Below the pieces are notes generated by a model that saw only the letters and a list, made by a program, of their open reading frames with translations, searched no databases and was not told the DNA's origin. From assembly GCA_029721515.1 (NCBI GenBank), contig CM056565.1, positions 2,299,742-2,363,741 of the forward strand: a DNA stretch of 64,000 nucleotides. Reading direction: 5' to 3'. Position numbers and translations under genes: made by a program. Positions 57,882 to 64,000 of the stretch are shown one piece after another (the first letter of the stretch is position 1; every line of letters begins with the position of its first letter). Origin of the DNA: Synanceia verrucosa (taxonomy: Eukaryota; Chordata; Actinopteri; Perciformes; Synanceiidae).

Positions 57882-58105
57882 CATCCATTTTCTACCGCTT
57901 ATCCTCTCATAGGGTCATTAGCCAGTTAACCTAATCCCCATGCATGTTTTTGGATGGTGGGAGGAAGCTGGAGTACCAGAGAGAACCCACACAGACATGA
58001 GGAGAACATGCAAACTCCACACAGAAAGGCCCTAGGCCGAGAATCGAACCCAGTACCTTCTTGCTGTGAGGCGACAGTGCTAACCACTACACCACCGTAC
58101 CGCCC
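57882..58105 (-). repeat. SINE-like repeat, family 1, copy h (internal deletion)
   Basis: Minus orientation, about 224 bp. The tail block is joined to the middle (TCATAGGGTCATTAGCCAGTTAACC), skipping the CAGGGTACACCCTGG segment. The A box and a GATTCTCGGCC-type decayed B box are present. Confidence 0.82.
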
Positions 58106-60974
58106 AAAACAGCAATCCAGTGGAAAAAAATATTAACATTTAAATCCAACTGTTTTTCATTCAAATGTATTTGGCAAATTCCACACACATAAAATGAAAT
58201 GGACCACAAAATTATTGACAAAAGTTACCAATGTGTACCGTTTCTTTTAAAGGCTGGACCCAAACAACCAGAGACAGTTGAGATAAAAAAAAAAGTGTTT
58301 CAACAGGAAACAGATTTACTCTGGATGTGACGAGGCACATCAGGGGTTCTACACAGGAGGGAGGGAAAACTGGATAAGTAACAGGAGAAGAAAAACAAGC
58401 TCTACCAAACTAGACAAAAGCATGTGGTCCTGGAGTGGTGGAAGATGATTGAGGTGGATGAGCTTCAGGTGAGTCTCAGCTCAGCTTCCCAGGAAAAACT
58501 AACCGAGCCTCCCTTCAACCATATACCCTGTTAGGAAAAGAAAACAGAACAGATGAGAAACAGAGGGAAAAACAACAGAGAAGTAAAAGAGAAACATATT
58601 GCACGCACTATCTCTGAACCTAGTATTTCTTTAAATAACCCACAGGAGAACATGTAAAGTGTAAGCAAGTGTGTTGTGTTTCCAATGTGGTCCTTGATGA
58701 CACAGAAAACAGGACAGACAATAACATAACATAGAGAATCCCTAAAACAATAACACACGAAACAAGGACATGCTTACAAAAAAATCACCTCAAAACCATG
58801 CCCTTATATGTGGATTTTCTTTACTGTCTATGTCCTAAACAAATATGACATCCATGACCATGCTCATCTTACCCTGACATGACCTTTAATGACTCCTCTG
58901 CATTTTGCCTGTTAGAAGTTAAACACAAGGCTATCCCACAGTGTGGTCGCTGCCTCTGCTGTTTACTCTCTGCACCCTGCATGACTGCATGAGTCCAGCA
59001 GCTCTGGTGCTGTGACCATGCTGTGGAGATGCCTTGACTCCATTAATGATGTTCAACTTGTGTTCGGCTGTACTGTGAATGGACTCAATATCTTGAATGT
59101 TTAGGAGGCATATCTGAAATCAAAAAATTATGTGATTTTGCATAACCAGCATCTTGTTCTTTTGTTTTGCAGGACAGGAATGATCAGTGGCATTGTAAGA
59201 ATTTTGTAACAAGGACTTTTTCATGGCAATATTGAACTTGAGTTTACAGGCACTCTCGGATAGCTTCACCAGAAAGTGACTGATGTAACGTTATTCAGGG
59301 GTATGTGACACAAGTCTGCACTACAGTTTTATTTCCATTGCATGCCACCCAATTTCTGTCTGTCTTGTATAGCCCACTAAGTGCCAAACACAGCTCACTC
59401 AGTTTGGCCCTGGTGCAATTACAACTTATTGTCTTTGAGCCACTCCCTTACATTCCTCTTATATTGCTCCCAATTTTGATGTACTCATTGTAATGCATTA
59501 AACAGTAAACAATTAAGGCTTTTGATTTGATTGATCCACTTTCCTAACTGAGCTGGGTTTAACCTCTGGTGGACATCTTTAACAGCAGTCATCAGCATAC
59601 AGTAAAAGCTTACCTTTCACTGCCAGTTACATAGATAATGAATAAAAGAGGTCCCAGTACTGAACCCTGTAGCACACCACATGTTGTATGCCATGGCTCA
59701 GAGCAGCAGGGCTGCAGAACTCAGATCAAACTATGCAGTGCTGATCAAATATGAATCAATAATATTTTACTGAGTCACCGTTTTGTGCCTAAGATGTTTT
59801 CAGAAACAGATTTTAGTGTACTGTTCATCTATAAAGTTGGAAAGTTTAAGACATCACCATGTCTAAGACCATCAAGCCAAAAGCCAAGTTGATAATAACT
59901 GGAAAATGTGACCTACAAATGCCAAACCATAAGACACCTACCTCTTTAGAAAACACCTGAATACTAATGCAACTAATGCGACAGAGCTGAGAACACTAAT
60001 TTGGACACATAAATGTCAAGTTGTTTTTCCAACTCTAGCTAATAATAGGTCAACTTCCCATACCCCTGTTGATTGGTCAACAATGTAGACACAAACAGCA
60101 GAAATAGCTGGTTGCTTCCTGGGCTCAAAAAAGTGCCATTTATATTATACACACCCCTTAACTTAGTTGCTGTTGCAGAGAGCTGTTTAACATTTTTGTC
60201 TCGTTCTTTGTTTAATTCTCTTCTTGCAATACCATATATATGCATGAAGGATTCACAGAATTGGACAATAATATTCATGCATTGTAACTGGATGAGGAAG
60301 TTCATTTATTTTTACTGTCACTGTTATTGCTCCATTAGGTGGAGATGTACCTGAGATTTAAAAAAAAACACATAGATAACATAAATCCTAGAAATGTGTG
60401 CATCTCGTGTGAAACAGTGTTCACTGTTATGGACCATAGCTTGGAGAAGAAACTGCACATGTTGATTGGTCAGTGATACTGTATCAGACCTGCAGGTGTG
60501 GAGGCAAATCTACACCAATTACCTGCACTCTGGGGTATGGATTTGCAGTGCTGGAGAGACAGATTACCACAGTATGATGTGAAAAAGAACAGCCATTTTT
60601 TCTGCTGGAGGGCAGTCACCTCTCTCTTTTGCTGTTTGCTTGCAGTGGCTGAATAGCAACGCTTATTTAGTGAGAATCCCCTGGGTATGTGGGTAAGGTG
60701 CCATGAATGAATGAATGAATGAATAAATGAATGCAGTGACCCAGGTACTAACTGGGCCACAATCAGGCATTGGAGCAGAGACACTTAAACTTGTTTTATC
60801 CCAGCAACCAGCAATGCAAAAATATAAATAAACATATATGCTGACCAAACTAAACTATTACTACTAAACTAAATGAATAATACTTTTACAAATCCTGGAA
60901 TGTGATTTACTGAACTGAACACTTTGGAGGTCAAACTGCAAACCAAGTCACATGTGATGATCAGATAATCCATC
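58106..60974. other. No host gene recognised; one RT scrap inside
   Basis: Apart from the RT fragment at 59628-59678 and an (AATG)n run near 60704-60733, nothing is legible. Confidence 0.55.
59628..59678 (-). pseudogene. Short LINE RT fragment
   Basis: The minus strand reads GVLQGSVLGPLLFIIYV in 17 uninterrupted codons. This is the conserved RT block (GxxQGxxLxPLLF) of non-LTR retrotransposons. A stop follows six codons later. Flanking DNA is probably the same relic but is not legible. Confidence 0.75.
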
Positions 60975-61060
60975 ATGCAGGGTGGCACCTGGGGTGGCCA
61001 ATCAGATTTCAGGGGTGGCACATGCCACCCCAGGCCACCCCCTAGACATGCCCCTGGCTG
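60975..61060. repeat. Palindromic GGGGTGGCACATGCCACCCC repeat fragment
   Basis: The 20-bp palindrome is embedded in several GGGGTGGC/GCCACCCC motifs and ends near CTAGACATGCCCCTGG. I recognise this as similar to the end of a fish DNA transposon; only a solo end is present. Confidence 0.5.
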
Positions 61061-61999
61061 CTACTGACCTACAGATATAGAGAAGCTGCAGCATTTTCTG
61101 TGAAAGTTGGGTCTGAAAGAAAGTGAATGTGATGTACTTAACTGAAACTTTATGGACAAAATAAGAGACACCCTGCCGTACAGTCTAGCTATGTGACCGA
61201 CTTAATGCACGTTGCTGGGACTGTGTTGTTTTAGTAGTGTGAGGCTGCAAAGTATTCTTCAGTCAGTGATGGTGAGGGTCTACTGCTTTCCTCCAGTTTG
61301 TCTCTGCTTGGTATCAGGACATCATGAGTTCAGTGGAGCTACTGTAGTGCTGCTTTGTCCCTGTTATTCATGCTTTTCCTGCCATGCTGAGCTGTGAGCA
61401 ACTGTGCCTGTTTCAGCTAGTTTATGCTGATGTGGTGGAAGTGCTTGTTCTCCAACAGAAATCAAAAGGTAAAAAGTGTCAATGACGTGTGTTGGCGGTG
61501 TGCTTCTCTTGTTCTGGTCCTCCCTGCAATATTTAAATCTCATCCGCTAATCAAATTATCACAATGTCACTTTCATTTACATTAGGTCAAGCTGAACTAG
61601 GAATAATTCAACAACACAATGAGTTCTCAGCCACAGAGAGTGACATTGTGTCGTAAACAAACCACATACCTATAGCTGAGTACTCAAGACCAGACTGCAG
61701 ACATAACCACTTAAAAGATGGGGTAGTCGTACGTGCTGTCTTGTACTTTTTTGACAGGAAACACACGTTGAAAAGAATCTTGTGTGTGATATTAATGGAA
61801 ATGACACAGTGTAGGCAAAAGCAAGGAAACATTCAGATGGTCTCCTGGTGATCTCCCTCCAACCACCTGCCACCTTAATTAAGTTCTTATGGATAATTCC
61901 TCATTTCAATTACATGAATCAGCGGTTCCTTGCACATTGTGGGCTTATAAAGCAAGCAACATGATTCAATAGAAACAGAGCATCTGACAAATCCTGTGT

Positions 62000-62155
62000 T
62001 GGAGTATCCCTGGGCAAGATACTGATCCCCAAATCATGAATAGTCTGCCATCGGGGTGTGAATGTGTGTGAATAGGTGAATGCTGCCATGTAGTGTAAAG
62101 TACTTTGAGTGATCACATTAGAAAGGAGCGACTGTCTATAAATGCAGGTCCATTG
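62000..62155 (+). repeat. SINE-like repeat, family 2, partial copy c
   Basis: Carries CTGGGCAAGATACTGA, GTGTGAATAGGTGAATG and GTAAAGTACTTTGAGTGATC, matching the 3' two thirds of family 2; the head is missing. Confidence 0.65.
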
Positions 62156-64000
62156 ACCCTTCGTCCTATGGGGGTCTTCTGGTCTGAACAGCAGTTACCT
62201 CAGCGAGACATTACATTGTATTTCTCCAAAAGTTGATCCCGTTTCAACTTTTTGTTGCTGTATTTTTCTTCCACCATCCCCTGTGGTCTGGTGTTTTTGT
62301 TGCAATGCCTGACTATGGCTGCCTGCCAGAAACAGTGACAATGTCTCAATCAGTCAAATCATGTCGAAAACTGATTAGGCAACGCAAGGACGGTGTCATC
62401 TCACCAACATCGACTATTTAGTTAGTGTCCATCAGCCTGGTCTTTGTGCTGTGTCCATCAATGTTGGCTCTATCGTTTTCTTGGCTGATTCACCATGTCA
62501 AATCAGTGGTGGTGCCTGTTGGTAATGGGAAGAGAGAAGGGTCCCCAGGCATGAGATACATCACTGCCTGCTTGTATGAACAATCTGTTCACATTTTGTT
62601 CCCAAAACTAATTTGAATTTTACAGAAAAAAAAAAAACAAAACTTTTTTTCATTGTGTGCATTCCAGGAGTTAAAAACTCTGAATACATCATGACAAGCT
62701 GCAGCCTTAAACTGAACTTAGACTGCAGTCTAACTCAGAGCAGACAATGACAGTGGTGGGAATGTTTGTCAGTTTGTCAGTTGGTAGCATGACTTAAAAA
62801 GTAATTTGGATCTTTTACAGCAACAACTACAGCTACATGTTGATCAGTGGAAAGACACATACAGATACAGAGTATAATAGAAAAACACAGAGCACACACT
62901 GTATCTCCATTCTCATTAAAAGAAATGCTTACAGTGAGAGTATACAAACCCTGAAACCCTGAAACTGGAAGAAGTATACACATATCAGGCCATTATGACC
63001 ACTGTCTAATATGGTGATGGTGCAACTATTCCTGCCAGAACAGCTCCATACACAACAAAGTGTGATGATCTTCAAGCTGGTCTTCATAGCTTGAGTAAAT
63101 AATGTGATACTTATTGGTTGTTGAAAATAAATCCTGATAAATTACATTTACATATTGGAAGAGCAGGTGACAACTGCATTAATTCTGTGGTTGGAGACTT
63201 GGCTGTCCACCAGGTAGAGGAGGAAAAGGTGGGTGTGGTGATTGACAGACTTTTAAAAACACATTGTTGAAAAAACTAAATTAGCAAACTTCAGCATGGC
63301 AAATGATAAAACAAACTTTGACAAATTATATCAGGAAATTGTTTTACCACTGTGTAAAGCTTTAGCTCTGTCTGGTGTCCTTATAACAGGGTGACGATAT
63401 TTTGGTCAAAAAAGAGGACACTCAGCCTAGCCATGAGATAGCCTACTTAAATGATACTCACAGATTACTCAAAAAATTCTTATAATTTTAGTTATGATGT
63501 TAGGGTATGTTGGGGTACACAGAAAGAAAACTGGAAATTATCATCAATTAATAAAAACCCTCCGGACGGGACGTAAAAAGTGGACATGTCCGGGGAGAAG
63601 AGGACGTTTGGTCAACCGTATAAAGTAAAATATGTAGAAAAAAATAGGAGTTCAGAGAAGAGTAACCAAGCTAGTCCTAGCTAGCTACTGCAGTCGCTTG
63701 TTTGAAGGAGATAGAGGTAGAGAGATAGACGGAAAAAGATCGAGCTGCATTAACTTGTTCACAAGATACATGGTCCCATAGTAGAGCTTGTTGTCAGATT
63801 TAGGAACAGCAGATATGAAATGAGAGGAAATTCCTTAAAATTATTTCCAAAAATGTGTTGTTCCAAAAAGCGCAATTTTTTTTTCATGTTTAGGGCGGTA
63901 AGAATATGAATACATCATTGCCTCCTCGGTCGCAAGACAGCAAATATCTCACTCTGCCCTGAGATCAAAACTTCAGAGCCCTGACACCATTAACTGTAGG
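62156..64000. other. No host gene recognised; one LINE scrap inside
   Basis: Only the LINE fragment at 63058-63300 is legible; the final 700 bp are anonymous. Confidence 0.55.
63058..63300 (+). pseudogene. LINE RT fragment
   Basis: The plus strand reads DDLQAGLHSLSK, stop, then WLLKINPDKLHLHIG (from 63115) and GVVIDRLLK. The W-LLKxNPDK-xxxxIG string is a typical block after the catalytic YxDD of non-LTR retrotransposon RT. It has premature stops and no intact neighbours. Confidence 0.7.

Noticed and set aside
1..64000. CRISPR arrays, bacterial operons or a prophage
   Set aside because: No regularly spaced repeats with unique spacers, no Shine-Dalgarno-led gene clusters; all evidence points to vertebrate genomic DNA.

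Overview
This is eukaryotic DNA, almost certainly from a percomorph-type teleost fish. It is AT-rich, has no operon-like gene packing, and is full of fish repeats: eight copies of a tRNA-headed SINE-like repeat (head GGCGGCACGGTGGTGTAGTGG, tail ATGGATGG), Tc1-type transposase relics, hAT elements with 8-bp target duplications, TTAA-flanked elements, and non-LTR retrotransposon relics with fish-style reverse transcriptase motifs. I see no convincing exon of a host gene. The window reads as intergenic or long-intron sequence, and most ORFs longer than 60 codons are chance.

The one large coding unit is a Ty3/gypsy-type LTR retrotransposon at 33980-39464. It has two 296-bp LTRs differing at two positions, a 4-bp target duplication GTAT, a primer-binding site matching the 3' end of vertebrate tRNA-Leu(CAA), gag with a CCHC knuckle, and pol (protease, RT, RNase H, integrase) but no env. 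Gag and pol overlap in different frames. The overlap carries the slippery heptamer GGGAAAC followed, after 6-7 nt, by a well-formed H-type pseudoknot, so a -1 ribosomal frameshift is the likely route to Gag-Pol. Two further frame changes inside pol (near 36863 and 37759) break this copy despite its apparent youth.

Left part (1-16 kb): a LINE relic interrupted by a SINE-like repeat (4.2-4.8 kb); two hAT copies of one family (6.1-7.2 kb and 8.4-8.7 kb); a degenerate MITE-like element (11.1-11.6 kb); a TTAA-flanked MITE with a small hAT MITE nested in it (12.6-13.1 kb); and a 1,036-bp hAT element (14.62-15.66 kb) that still holds a compact BED zinc-finger gene with splice sites and a poly(A) signal.

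Middle (16-34 kb): SINE-like copies, a 37-bp inverted repeat around telomere-like TTAGGG units, a truncated Tc1 element, a short long-TIR MITE (22.9 kb), a perfect 21-bp hairpin (23.75 kb), a 1.9-kb element with about 164-bp inverted ends (24.1-26.0 kb), a 430-bp TIR element (30.35 kb), a hAT relic carrying a SINE-like insertion (31.2-31.8 kb) and a 19-bp foldback (32.8 kb).

Right part (40-64 kb): a second copy of the TTAA MITE abutted by a SINE-like copy (40.8-41.6 kb), two nested TTAA elements next to a Tc1 relic (46.7-48.8 kb), more SINE-like copies, a degenerate LINE on the minus strand (53.2-54.7 kb) and two short LINE RT fragments (59.6 and 63.1 kb). The intervals between hold no recognisable gene. 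Assignments to repeat families rest on sequence recognition without database searches.
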